Shown: positions 53,691 through 64,000, counted from the first letter of the stretch. The stretch: DNA of 64,000 nucleotides from Prosapia bicincta (GCA_036971475.1 JBAIZL010000002.1:226390604-226454603), one strand, 5' to 3'. Made by a program: numbers and translations. The notes: generated by a model not told the origin, from the sequence alone.

Positions 53691-55462
53691 TGCGGAGTTC
53701 GTCTTGATCAGGTGTTGCTTTTCCCATAAGATCTAGACTTTCGTTGCTTGATGGGTTTTAAGTCGATTGATTCCAGAAGGTCCTTGTGTTCTCTGTGGAG
53801 GGGGCAAAGAGGTTGCAAATTATTCCTATAATATACCCCTAATAAAAATATCTTTTGACTAACTTGAAGAGCACTTCGACTGTATAGCAAACATCCTCAG
53901 ACCAAGAACACTAATTATAACTTTTGTTGCTTCCAAGGTAGAAAATGGTGTCAAAGTATATGGATATAGGACGAGCATTACGTGACTAGCAATAACTCTA
54001 ACCCTTTCGGTCTGAGACCAACGCTCAGGTTTACAGAGAGCGTAGAGATGCGGCAATCATTGCGTGACGGATATTGTACATGATCCGTCTATCAGGTAGT
54101 AAAAGTTGAGTTATACATTTAGAGTGTAAGTGTAGAGCACGAATTTATAATAAGGAACACGTTTGGCATTTTTTTAAAAATTCTTTGATAAATAAACCGT
54201 GAATAAATATTTAATAAATAATTGCTTATACACTTAGATAGTGCTGTAGTTACTGTCCCACCCGTTACTTACTACTGTAATACAGTACAAGAACATGCTG
54301 GTATATTTTTAGATAATTATTAAAATATTTAAAAATTATAATAAAAGAATTAAATTTAAGATAAATTTTAAAAAAATATAAAACTGTAAAATAACTATAA
54401 CCTTTTCGCGGACCCAGGTGTGGACATGAGACATCACAAGAAATTTATCTTGTTGTTTAAAAAATCTTTTCACTCGGCAAAAACACCCAACTTTCAAATT
54501 TTACTGCGAAATAAAACATTTCGTACTGTCACAACGTATTTTCAATTTAAATGCTCTATTCTGAAGCTTGCGTAGCGCCCCTGGCGGACACTTTTAGGAT
54601 GAACTAATTTTTAACATTGATGCAAGATCCATGGCATTGGCCAGTATTAGTGATGCAAGTATTCATATACCCTTCACTATGATTTATTTACATAATTAAT
54701 TCTCTTCATTACCATGGCAACTATGTGAACGCAATTCACATTTCATATCGGTGAAAGAAAGTCATTGAAACACAGCCTTTATTTACTTGAAGTGAACAAG
54801 CATAACGGGATGAATATGTGCTCCGTATCTGAGGTTGGGCGGTGCAGCCACATTTATTAAGTGGATGGCTCGAATGGCGCCATAAATATCACATTGCAAT
54901 ACTGTCACAGTGCAGCCCCTCTATTCTTTTAGCCGAGCCTCTTGTGGGCCACAAGTACTCTTTTTATTTCACGGCGACTTTTAATTATGACTAGAAAAAT
55001 TAATTGCTGCATACTTCCCGCGCACACACCACTTAAAATGGCACAGAAAAGAACCATTAGAAAATATTTTAATGAACGTATTTCTGAAAATCATTATTTT
55101 AAAAATATGTCACGTTGATATTGGTTTATTAAGGGGAAGTAATATATGGGCGCTCTTCTAAAGGTTATTTACAGATTTCCAAACCCGTAAGTAATATAAA
55201 CAAAACATTTTTAAAGTAAGTCCTTACTTAGATCAACAAAGACAAATTTTATTTTAGTTACTATTTATTAAATATTTACAAATAACATAAATAATGCAAA
55301 ATAACGTACGCGTTAAAACAGCTGTTCTACTAAATAACCTACGGCATAAAATCAGCTGCTTTATGTAATCTTATGTTATCACTTTAAGCTAAACCGACTG
55401 AGTAACTATATTCCATACCTTGCCACTTTTGTGAAACGTTTTAATCTCATATAAAACAAATT
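53691..55462. other. AT-rich intergenic DNA, no gene recognised
   Basis: I see no conserved domain, RNA gene or clear repeat here. Short minus-strand frames at 53,708-53,890 and 53,859-54,056 overlap each other and have no motif I recognise. A GC-richer patch around 54,570-54,600 (containing GTAGCGCCCCTGGCGG) stands out from the AT-rich context and could be part of an old interspersed repeat, but I cannot assign it. Confidence 0.6.
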
Positions 55463-55490
55463 TAATTCATTAAATTTAATTAATGAATTA
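55463..55490. repeat. Small AT-rich palindrome
   Basis: TAATTCATTAA (55,463-55,473) and TTAATGAATTA (55,480-55,490) are perfect 11-bp reverse complements with a 6-bp spacer. In DNA this AT-rich it may be chance. No flanking direct repeat was seen. Confidence 0.5.
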
Positions 55491-55995
55491 TTACTTTATA
55501 AAAACTGTATTAAAATAAAGTGTCACCTACCTCAACTTTTAAAAATGTATATGAGTTTGAGTGGATGAATGAAAATACTTTACTAACCATCGAAAATTTT
55601 TAATATATTACAATATACAATATACAGTATAGTATATATATATATACTAATTTGCAAAACTGTTTTCTTTTATTCACTTATTACTTTCACTATATGTACT
55701 TAAACAGGAATCTTACTTGGTATTTACGCGAGTTACCTTTCAAAGATTAATAGCATCTTCATTGTCGAACGTCAACTAGATGGGGGGTTGTAGTAGACTG
55801 ACGGGTGCATGGAATCGTGTGGTGTACCGTTATTGTTCTATTTTCGGATTCACTGCACCGTGTGAATCTTTTAATTTTGTTTTGGGGTTAATTTTGTCTA
55901 TTAGGTTGAATAATTTATAATTTTTTATTTTATTTGTATTTGTTCGTTTATGATATTATTTTTATGTTTATAAATTTGTAGTTGTTCCTAGATTG

Positions 55996-56330
55996 TCATT
56001 TTGAGGCTTTTTTGTACTTTTTTTTTATTAGGTGTACGTTTTCTAATGTGGGGAATGTATGTTTGTTTTTGATGGAGTGTGTAGCTAAGTTTGAGTTGTA
56101 AATGTGAGGTTTGATGTATGCATTAATATATTCAAGATATATGTCTTTTAATTTCTTTTTTAATGTCTGTATATTTTATTACAGTATGGGCATTCGATTT
56201 TATATATTCCGTTATTAAGTGTGGGACACATTTTTCCTAGTTGCTTTATTTTATTCATTATGTTTTTTTTGTGTTTTTGTAAGCTATGTTAATATTATTA
56301 TTTTTTAGTGTTTTAGTTATTCCTTTTATA
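55996..56330 (-). pseudogene. GIY-YIG endonuclease remnant of the Penelope-like element
   Basis: On the minus strand a stretch reading INIAYKNTK (about 56,270-56,330) is followed, after an indel in a run of A residues, by KQLGKMCPTLNNGIYKIEC (near 56,200-56,250) and CPYCNKIYRH with a stop at 56,160-56,162. In Penelope-like elements the next residues after Y would be IGQT or similar, so the YIG half is damaged here. In another frame, LEYINAYIKPH and SNLATHSIKNKHTFP then continue to a stop at 55,996-55,998, matching the later part of the nuclease in layout. At least two frameshifts and one stop break this domain. Confidence 0.78.
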
Positions 56331-56569
56331 TCGTGTCCTGTGTATGTGAATGTGGCCCATTTTGTTTTTGTAGCTCGATTTTACGTTGTTTTAATTTATT
56401 TAATATTTTAAATTCTAATTTATCTATATTTTTTGTTATTATATCCATTTTTTGGGCTATTTGATACATTATTTGTTTTTCTTTGACTTTTTCTTTATTT
56501 TTTAAAGATGGTTTTAGCATTCTGTATAAGAGTGAGTTGTAAGCAGCCATTTTATGTCGAGGGGGGTGG

Positions 56570-57028
56570 TTAGAGTAGTTTGGTATTGTATTTAATGGTT
56601 TGTGTGGGTTTCCTAAAAATTGAGTGTTCAATGTTATTTGCATTTCTGGTTATTGTTAGGGTTTGATAGTATATTTTATTGTTTATTTCTTCTTCCATGG
56701 GGAATTTTATGTCACGGTGTAAGTTCTTAATTTCATTTAGGATGATATTATTATTTATTGATTTATTTTGCAAGATGTATAATCCATCGTCAACATATCG
56801 TATCCAATGTCTGTTGGGGTCGTGTGTTTTTATACTTGAGAGGGCTGATACAATTGCTAAGCCATCTATTTGTTTATATATCTTATTATTAAATATGAAA
56901 TACTTTTGGTTTAGTATGGTTTTTAGGCATTTTGTAATTTGGTTTGTGTATTTGGGGTAGGTTTTAAGATCAGTTAGTTTGTTTTTTATTATTTGGATGG
57001 TTTCGTTTATTGGTATATTAGAGTACAT
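56570..57028 (-). pseudogene. Reverse transcriptase core fragment of the Penelope-like element
   Basis: This 152-codon open frame is the best-preserved piece of the element. It covers the palm from just after motif A (MYSNIP), through FIFNNKIYKQIDGLA (motif B region, residues 44-58), RYVDD at residues 77-81, the HRDIKFPMEEE segment at 104-114 and LTITRNA at 124-130, to FRKPTQT at 138-144. The methionine at its start is internal to the ancestral protein and is not a real start. Its C-terminal residues after FRKPTQT are out of frame: the true continuation (NYSNHPP...) is in the next frame, showing a single-base indel near 56,595. Confidence 0.85.
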
Positions 57029-57931
57029 GTTTGTGATATAAAATGATACAAATTTAGTGTTTTTGTTTATATTTATTTTTTCTAATCTTTTGGTTAAATT
57101 AATTGAGTTTTTATGGTGTATTTATTTTTCAGATAAAGTTCGTTTTTTAGGTTATTGGCGATTATTTGTGATATTTTTTAGGCAGGTGCATTTTTGAAAT
57201 TTATTAGAGATCGTTGACTCTATGTATTTTGATGAGGGCGTACATTTTAGGGAGTTCTATTGTGTATTGGTAAAGGTTTTTTGGCTGAATAAATTGTTAT
57301 TGTCTTTTGCTAATTGTATAATTTTGTTTTGTTATTTTTTAGTGGGGTCTATGTTTAATTATATGCAATTGTTGGAATTTATGAATTCATCTGTTTTTTT
57401 TTGTTATATTGTTTTCGATATGATTACTGTAGCGTTGTTTTGTAAGCTTTTGTTGCAATTATTTCATTTTCGAATGGTTTTTGTTTCAATTTGTTTATTT
57501 GGTCTATTTATATTTTATTTTTGTTGTGATTTCCTTTTTTGATTTTTTTTGTTGATGACTTTGTTGATTTCATGTGAGGCTGTGTTTTTATTGTTATCAT
57601 GGTTTTCGTAATTTATAAGACTTATTGCTAGTTCTGTTTCTACTATGAGGTTTTCTTTTGTGCTTTGTAATTTTGGTTTGATGTTGGATTTTGAGCCATT
57701 TTCGAGTATCTTTGTTTCTCCTTCGGTGAAATTCCTTTTTGTAAGGTTTATAAATCTTTGGTGGAGTTTATGGTTCGTTGTGTTTTTGTCTATGTTATTT
57801 TGTTTTTCTATTAGTTTGTTAAGTTTAGATTCTATTTTTGTTTTTCAATTGTATTAAATTTCTTGCATGTTTCTTGAATTTTGATATATTTATAATATCA
57901 TTGGTTTGGTTTAAGTATGTTAGCTAATTCT

Positions 57932-57936
<5 letters not shown>

Positions 57937-57977
<41 letters not shown>
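57937..57977. repeat. (AT)n microsatellite, 41 bp
   Basis: It is an uninterrupted alternating AT run just upstream (in element orientation) of the Penelope-like remnant, and may have grown in its 5' region. Length should be taken with caution because long AT runs are prone to polymerase and assembly error. Confidence 0.97.
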
Positions 57978-57980
<3 letters not shown>

Positions 57981-58738
57981 ACAAAAAGTTATTTCTGATT
58001 TTGAGAATATAAAACATAGCTCTTAAATGGCCGAAAATGGGCGGCACAGTACAGAGGTAGTTGTAAACGTAAAATCATAAATCTAAGGCTTTTAACCTTT
58101 CAAGGCGATAGAATCAGTAAATATTTTTGTTTTGTTTTGTGTGTTAAAAGAAACAGCGTAGCTAAAATACCGTTAGAGAAGGTTAGGGCAGTGACTTATT
58201 AAATTAGCTGATAACGTTAACCGTCAGGTAAAGGTAGAAACTTAAAACTACAGGTTATAGCTGAGACTGTATTGGTTGTACTTAAAAAGTGTTTTGTGAT
58301 TGGTTCAAAATTGCCAGATGAGGGAAAAGAATCCTTGTGCTAGAGGAACTCAAATACGCGAGTACAGAGACTTGGTTGAGGAAAACGATGGTGGAAGGAC
58401 GAGTGAGTGAGAAGGTGATAAATTTATTGGGGAAAAGGGAATTTGTAATAATAAAGTAAAGTTAGTAAAAGAGGGTTATGGGGATTAACTAGTCAGAGGG
58501 GAAGTGAGATAGGGAGTCGTAAAGTGTGAGTAGGGTGTAAGGAAGAGTCGCTAGTCCAAGGATAAGCATCCTCCCAACAGTAGAGAGAGAAGTCCAAGCA
58601 TAACTTAAGTAAGCCATATATAGGCCTACATTCAATACATTTTTTATTGCAATAAATAATTACCTATTCAGTCAACCCACAAAACAATTTTTCAAAATTG
58701 TAATTATTTAAAGTATAACTATTTGTTATCAATGTTAT
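57978..58738. other. AT-rich DNA without a recognisable gene
   Basis: No domain, RNA gene or tandem structure was seen. A purine-rich stretch (about 58,320-58,600, many GAGG/AAGG/GTGAG motifs on the plus strand) differs in composition from its neighbours. In position it could be the 5' part of the Penelope-like element, but nothing in it proves that. Confidence 0.55.
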
Positions 58739-58864
58739 ATTCATTATATTGCTATTCATTGTATATTCATTATATTGCTATTCATTGTATATTCATTATA
58801 TTGCTGTTCATTGTATATTCATTATATTGCTATTCATGGCATATTCATTATATTGTTGTTGATT
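58739..58864 (+). repeat. 26-bp minisatellite, about 4.8 copies
   Basis: Units read ATTCATTATATTGCTATTC followed by ATTGTAT, starting at 58,739, 58,765, 58,791, 58,817 and 58,843. The last copy is partial and has drifted (TTGTTGTTGATTG). Each unit itself contains two related halves beginning ATTCATT or TTCATTG, so the 26-mer probably grew from a shorter motif. Confidence 0.93.
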
Positions 58865-59340
58865 GTTAAATTTTCATTTATGCATCATCCATATTACAGT
58901 AACCTCTTAAACAACCCAGAATATAAATAACTAATTTGTATTATTAATTATTAAGAATTATTTAAGACTTGAGTTCAGCTACGTAACTATTACGTAGGAG
59001 AGATTCTTTTGTATTAATCATTTCGCAGTTGTTGCTGAATATTTTTAAAGGGCATATTTAACTAGAGTTTGTCCCCTAACAATGCTATTACTCTATACTA
59101 CCTAGATATAAGTGTATACAACAGTGGAAATACAAAAGCTGCAAACAATAATGTAAATATGTTATTAGTTTTGATAAAATTTCAATAATTATTTGAATCT
59201 TATTGTTCCGAAGTATATTTGCTTATTAAAATTAAAACTCTTGAAGTTTGTAGTCCTTTACTTTCGGTGACCCTTAATTAATCACTTTAACATTAGTTTA
59301 TGACTATCCGACCTTTAAATTTTGTAAATTTGTAAAAACG

Positions 59341-59390
59341 TACTAAGACAGAACGTTTTCGATCGCTATGTGGCGATCTTCCTCAGTGTT
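59341..59390 (-). ncRNA. Hammerhead-like ribozyme core (degenerate candidate)
   Basis: On the minus strand CTGAGGA (59,380-59,386) is followed by a 6-bp stem GATCGC/GCGATC with loop CACATA and then GAAA (59,357-59,360), and AACGT further on can pair with ACGTT. This recalls the CUGANGA - helix II - GAAA core of hammerhead ribozymes, which are known in Penelope-like elements. Against it, one extra A sits between the CTGAGGA box and the stem, and I find no helix I. The plus-strand copy at 59,538 has CTGATGA but GGAT in place of GAAA. It is best read as a relic or look-alike. Confidence 0.3.
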
Positions 59391-59585
59391 GATGGAAGGT
59401 TTTCTGGAAAGTTGAAGGAAAGTTTATCAGTCGTCTCAAGTTGAAGGAACGTTGTATGGAAAGTTGAAGGAAGTTGAAGGAATGTTTAACAGTCGTCTCA
59501 AGTTGAAGGAAAGTTTAACAGTTGTCTCAAGTTTAGACACTGATGAAGATTGCCACATACCGATCGGATACCTTCTGTCTCAGTA
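59341..59585. repeat. Inverted repeat (48-bp arms) enclosing 29-bp direct repeats
   Basis: Bases 59,341-59,388 read on the minus strand match 59,538-59,585 on the plus strand at about 41 of 48 positions. Both arms contain CACTGAKGAAGAT, GCCACATA and TTCTGTCTYAGTA. Between them, units starting AAGTTGAAGGAA and ending GTCGTCTC or GTTGTCTC begin at 59,409, 59,438 (variant), 59,471 and 59,500, most of them 29 bp long. The arrangement resembles terminal or internal repeats of retroelements of the Penelope type, whose repeats can carry hammerhead ribozymes, but ownership by the nearby element is an inference. Confidence 0.8.
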
Positions 59586-59597
59586 AAATTTAATAAT

Positions 59598-59601
<4 letters not shown>

Positions 59602-59677
<76 letters not shown>
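59602..59677. repeat. (AT)n microsatellite, 76 bp
   Basis: This is a pure alternating AT run that begins about 16 bp after the right arm of the inverted repeat. It produces a spurious Tyr-Ile frame on the minus strand (59,498-59,734), which is not a gene. Confidence 0.97.
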
Positions 59678-59680
<3 letters not shown>

Positions 59681-62600
59681 CATAAAACATGTTTTCTTGT
59701 ATACAAAATAATGAGAATATTTGAGGACATTCAAATGATGATATCACCATGAATATTGTGTTGTTTATTCTCGATGATGTTGGTACAGTTTGCGAACGGA
59801 AAGCTTAGAATGATAAAAACTAATAAATAATACTTGTATTTGAATATCCTCAGTTATCGTAATATATATAAGTCTGGTATCAGAGTTTAGCAATAAACAC
59901 AATGACGTCACTTACTCGAAGCATGATATCTAACACAGTTTTGTTAATAATTGTATTATTATTGAGTTGTATCTTTTGTAAAACTCTACATAGTTTTAAC
60001 TACGTTATATTCATTGTAAAATAAAGAAAAGTTTTAATATTACAAATATAAACAAACGTATTCAGATTTTGAAAATATATTATAAATGTTGTTGTCTATA
60101 TAATAAAGCTGCGGGCTTAGTAGTGACGGGTAGAAGGTAAATATTTAGAATTAATTGCGTCATAAACACAACCAGAGGTTCACGTACTGTGGTAACGAAC
60201 AAACAGAACATGTAATTCGTAATTCCGATTGGCCGCTTTATTCTTACAAATGTCAGCCTCGCAGTATTTCCCGTTGACTTTCCCTGCAAAATTGCTTCCC
60301 TTGTCCGCACAAATTGCCGGGGTGGTTTTATCCTGTAATACTTTATTGGCAAAAGATCAAAAGTGACAACTTTACCTTGGGGTTTGTCCGCAATTTTATT
60401 TTTGCAAATATTGTACGTCTTTTGTACAAAAACTCAGAATTGTATGTGTGTTCCTTACACACACGCAACTTCATTAAACATATTTATTTATATATAAAAC
60501 TGTTATAGTTAAACTTTAATGGAATTAAAAATACACGAAAAAAAGGAAATATTGCGGCACACCAGAATCAATAATGTGGACAAATTTCCATATACAAATT
60601 TATGTTTGGCATAATTGTAGATTTGTGAAAATCTGATAAATTATAGGAAAAACCCATTTAAATTGGATGTGAAAACCTTGGAACTGCTCAGAAAATGTAT
60701 TTCTTTCAAACATACAGTTTCGTAAACCTAGGGAGATATTTTAAAGCATAAATAACGTTAAATGACGCTCAACATTTTAGATTTGTAACAGCTTGACCAA
60801 CATCAATTATATTTGCGGCCATTTTAACGTAGCAGCGTCCATAATGTGCACTTCAGCTTCAAAACAGTTTCGTTTCCGATTAATTGCTGTAGGCGGTTAC
60901 AAAGGCGAAATCTCCTCCAAACGACTTAATTCGGTCATGAAATGAAATATTTTTAATTGTAAAATATTACAATTACATGTGAATTTTAAAATTCCAGGTC
61001 ATGAAGAATTTCTTTCAAATAACATTGTTCTATATCTCATCCAAACCCGGAACCACCTCCGGATTAACCGAAACTGCTCGCGCGCACACACATACGGGCG
61101 CTGACCTGCCTATCAGAAGCTAATATTTCTCGTTAGTCAACTACAACGCCTTGGTTTACAAAATTAGTTTTTTTATCAGTTAAATTTAGGGAATTTTTAC
61201 TGAAATTTTTGGACTCTACAAATTGTCCATTTGAAATAGAGGCCAAATACAACCTTTTTTTTAAAGGGGTGGGGGTGGTACTGATTGTAATATATCAAGT
61301 TTATGAGACCCATATTAAATTATTGATATTTTTTCTATTGTGTTTATGAACCGCATACTTACGTCGTGTTCAGCCTTTGTTTTAGCCTAGGTCAGTGAGG
61401 CGATGTGTGCGTGAGGGTTGCCTAATCATCTGGGGAAATTCCAAGTAACCCATTAAAATAGCAACTTGCTAACTAATAAAACATTATAAATTGTCGCTAC
61501 TCATAACAAACTATTAATATGAACCCACCAGCGTCACATCTCTCTCTGAAGCTCCAAACATTGTCAATACACTATACAAAGAGCTGTTGCCAAATAGATA
61601 AAAAATTGAAATCTTTATCAAATCTGACGACGGTGCCCCGAGGTTGGCGAAAGCACCACACTACCTGACGCTAGGTTTGAAGGAGTGTAAACCACTTGAT
61701 GGTGAAATGTTGTAAGCAAGAAATACTAGTTTAAATTCGTATAAAATATGTGTTATTCTATGGAATGTTGTTACTATACACAATTACAATGTTGGACTAC
61801 AAATTTGCAGGTAGGGTTCGGTACGCCCCCTGCCAAACGATTGTTTTATCGCTCCGATCACAGTCGGTGTATATAACAAAACTATGATAGATAAATATAA
61901 TCGTATTATATATGATTATACTATATTTCGTTCGTGTAATTCATCTTAAAGTAATAATATAATCATATTTAATTCTGGTAGTTAGCAAGCTGTTATATTG
62001 CATAAATGAAGGCTTTACATAGTCACTGTTTAAATAATTTACTATTTTTACTAAATATTTTTCGTAAATATTTACGCCTTCATTACTCAGAGAATAAAGG
62101 AAGCAGAAAAATATGAACGACTCATCTTCATTGTCCTCTTTTGGGTTTGAGTTGTATAAATATTTGTAAAAACAAACTACATTAATTATTATAATTTTAC
62201 TTTCAAGTATAAGAATCATTTTATAACATTTTTTTAGAGAAAGAAAAATAGTAAATATCTATTTAAAGAATAATTTTCATTTAGGAAAGATGGCGATAGC
62301 AGTGATATATAAGCAGCTCCTAGCCTAGTTGACATTAAAAAAATAAATCACTCGCCGCGATAATCACAACCGCGGCCGGTGATTAGTTCACGTCATCCTA
62401 TATCTCGGGCTAGGGAGGATTGCGTTTTGAATAATTACAACATTTTTTCACACAACATTGTCCCAGTTTGTATTAGGTTGAATGCTCTACTCCCTTTATA
62501 AAAGGAACAAACTTGAAGAGCGAAATATCTAAACGTATTACAGAAGTGTATATTCCGTTCACAAAGTTTGCTTTCAGTCCTGGCAATGCAGAGAGACTAT

Positions 62601-62769
62601 CAAGTATGACAGTTTTGAGGAATTTTAATACAAAATGAAGATAATGAATATTAAATATGTAATGTTTATAGGAAGGGGATATCGAAAACGTCTTGGAAAT
62701 ATACTTGGAGTGGCCATCGTTCTCTTCCTGATATATATAATAATAGCTACACCGAGCAACAATGGATGA
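59678..62769. other. AT-rich intergenic DNA, no supported gene
   Basis: Short frames at 60,080-60,352 (minus), 60,314-60,508 (plus), 61,941-62,219 (minus), 62,473-62,796 (minus) and 62,625-62,813 (minus) show no domain that I recognise and are close to chance length for this composition. Local features are a second CTGACGA...GAAAG motif at 61,624-61,653 and a GC-rich patch at 62,353-62,385 with 7-bp arms TAATCAC/GTGATTA around a CCGCGG core. I see no tRNA, rRNA or splice-supported exon. Confidence 0.55.
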
Positions 62770-62919
62770 GATTTTACAGTCATATTGCCTGAACATCTGT
62801 CCGGCAACAGCAAGAAGTTGCTGGGATACGGTATTTGCCCTTTTCAGTCGGGGCGTATCAATTTACTATGGGTACCAAACCACGTTGAGATTTTCGGTAA
62901 CGAAGTGGCTGCTAAACGT
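62770..62919 (+). pseudogene. RNase H fragment of a degraded non-LTR retrotransposon
   Basis: A 50-codon plus-strand frame bounded by stops (TGA at 62,767-62,769 and 62,920-62,922) contains INLLWVPNHVEIFGNEVAAK at its C-terminal end (62,857-62,916). RNase H domains of insect non-LTR retrotransposons have V.L.WVPGH.GI.GNE.AD.LA at the same place, so the W-V-P-x-H and GNE.A spacing fits. The usual aspartate after GNE.A is replaced by a second alanine. Upstream residues (NSKKLLGYGICPF) are at the place of the helix before this motif, but agreement is weak. No reverse transcriptase was found nearby, so only a fragment survives. Confidence 0.62.
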
Positions 62920-62922
62920 TGA

Positions 62923-64000
62923 ACACATGCAACCAGAGGCTCAACCTTGAACACTTTAATATACTTTGCAGTAGATAAGCGGTTGAGTCAGCAACGCAGG
63001 GAATTATCGACGGGTAAGGAGTGAGAGAGGCCTTCACCCTTCTTCATTGCGAGCTGTAAATGTTTCTACGTTTTGCACGACACAAACCATGATAACGTAG
63101 GAGGATACTCACACAAAATCGAAGTATCCCTGGCCCCCGATGGAGGCATAGAGGATCACCTTAGGACGTGTTGGAGATTGGACCACTCGCATAATCCAGA
63201 AGATGCTACTCTGAACTGCCCAGCGCATAAACAAATGGCTTAAAGGTGGGCATAAGCTAGTAAGCTTGTGTACTTCTTACAAGCCATACCTCTGGTTAAA
63301 TCCTCTATAGACAGAATCCTTATGGACGGACATACAGATGGAGTCTTTATCCAGAAGCCTAACAGTCATGTATTAGACACCTGCATTGAAGGCATGTTTG
63401 ATCGTCTCTTACTTTCCTTGTTTAGTGTAAGTACTACCCCCGTCAACTTGTTCCCGGCCATTTATAAATCTTTCCTCTTCAGCCAAGCCCTAATTTTAGG
63501 TTTGCCTTAGCTGCAGATGGGTCTCAAATTCTGCTTCAGCTAAGAACCTAAGCGTCCCATCGTTTGCGGTCCTCTGACGAGATAAACCTATACTCGATTA
63601 GCCTCTAAAACTAGAGGATAAAGATGGGCGAGGTCGAGGTAGTTAGTCGATGGGAAATGTCCTGATGTGAGACCTATCCTATTAACTATTTGAATTGATT
63701 TTTAAATAAAATTGATTCCGTCTTCAGCTTGAGCAACTAGTTTACACACATACAATAATATGAAATACCTGCCTATAGACGTATCTCTTCAAGTATAATG
63801 TATGTTTAATTAGGTTTTAATGTTGTGTGAACATACTTATGCAATAAAAGTATGCCTAAACTGCATCACAAGGCTTGACGTAGTGCAGTACAGTGGCCCC
63901 TCTGTGAAGTTAGTCAGGTCCCATGTTAAACAAAGTGTTTACATTTAGATATAGATTTAAATCCAACCTAATTGATTAAATTTTAACTAAAAGTAAAAAT
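62923..64000. other. Non-coding flank, possible retrotransposon debris
   Basis: It is slightly richer in GC than the rest of the right flank to about 63,660, and may be the downstream part of the same degraded element as the RNase H fragment (for example CAACGCAGGGAATTATCGAC at about 62,992). I could not read a conserved motif in any frame. A plus-strand frame at 63,268-63,510 has no recognisable domain. AT-rich DNA follows to the window end. Confidence 0.5.

Larger units (their letters stand above)
55996..57844 (-). pseudogene. Decayed Penelope-like retroelement (reverse transcriptase plus GIY-YIG endonuclease)
   Basis: Reading the minus strand from 57,844 down, the parts of a Penelope-like element polyprotein appear in the right order but in shifting frames. 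They are: an N-terminal part with RFINLTKRNFT (open frame 57,515-57,844); a TVIISK...KTDEFINSNN and DPTKK stretch (57,436-57,332) broken by stops; LPKMYALIKIHR (57,219-57,254); FKNAPA (57,181-57,198); SFYITNMYSNIP (about 57,010-57,047), where the motif A aspartate is replaced by tyrosine; GLAIVSALSS (about 56,834-56,863), the motif B position; RYVDD (56,786-56,800), the catalytic motif C; FRKPTQT; YSNHPPRHKMAAYNSL (about 56,530-56,577) after a one-base frameshift; and NGIYKIECPYCNKIYRH (56,163-56,213), the start of the GIY-YIG nuclease with a CxxC pair. Only about 12 residues separate motifs B and C, so 20-30 residues are deleted. The element is inactive. The longest open piece is 56,570-57,028. 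Family assignment is firm; the clade within it is not. Confidence 0.88.

Noticed and set aside
53708..54056. Two overlapping minus-strand frames (60 and 65 codons)
   Set aside because: They overlap in different frames, show no motif and are near chance length.
56679..57857. Plus-strand frames rich in Phe, Leu and Tyr (56,679-56,960, 57,222-57,542, 57,645-57,857) that look like membrane proteins
   Set aside because: They are antisense shadows of the A-rich Penelope-like coding remnant, whose motifs lie on the minus strand.
59498..59734. Minus-strand frame with a long Tyr-Ile repeat
   Set aside because: It is the translation of the (AT)n microsatellite.
61800..61860. Possible tRNA-derived SINE promoter box (GGTTCGGTACGCC)
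   Set aside because: Only a weak B-box resemblance was found, with no A box at the usual spacing and no second copy in the window.
62353..62385. GC-rich hairpin TAATCAC/GTGATTA as a terminator or regulatory site
   Set aside because: Seven-base arms are too short to support a call, and no gene lies beside it.

Overview
This is a eukaryotic genomic window with no intact protein-coding gene that I can support. Arthropod, probably insect, DNA is the best guess. That guess rests on the AT-rich right flank, long (AT)n tracts, a decayed Penelope-like retroelement with a GIY-YIG type endonuclease, and a fragment of an RNase H of the kind found in non-LTR retrotransposons. It is an inference and not a species assignment.

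Positions 1 to about 53,235 are one continuous tandem array of a 43-bp satellite monomer, roughly 1,230 copies, all in the same orientation. The array already runs at the first base, so its left end lies outside the window. It is organised in nested higher-order repeats. These are 4-monomer (about 171 bp), 19-monomer (0.81 kb), 34-36-monomer (1.5 kb), 63-monomer (2.71 kb), 75-76-monomer (3.2-3.3 kb), 89-90-monomer (3.8 kb), 101-107-monomer (4.3-4.6 kb), about 160-monomer (6.9 kb) and about 230-240-monomer (10 kb) duplications. From left to right the blocks are: older interspersed copies (1-14.5 kb), a 4.6-kb tandem pair (14.5-23.4 kb), a 10-kb tandem pair (23.5-43.6 kb), a 3.3-kb pair that overlaps the end of the 10-kb pair (41.8-48.4 kb) and a 2.7-kb pair (47.4-53.0 kb). 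The only foreign DNA I found in the array is a 148-bp insertion at 14,075-14,222 that takes part in a perfect 48-bp inverted repeat.

At 53,236 the array stops abruptly and a second, unrelated and more diverged tandem repeat of 52 bp (about 9 copies) runs to about 53,690. The remaining 10 kb is AT-rich DNA with transposon debris. It holds a frameshifted Penelope-like element on the minus strand (about 55,996-57,844), two (AT)n microsatellites, a 26-bp minisatellite, an inverted repeat enclosing 29-bp units with a hammerhead-like core, and an RNase H remnant at 62,770-62,919.

Nothing here acts as a pathway. The interest lies in the evolution of the satellite, the hairpin insertion and the edge between satellite and transposon-rich DNA. 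Block boundaries inside the array were read by eye from marker variants and are good to a few monomers.
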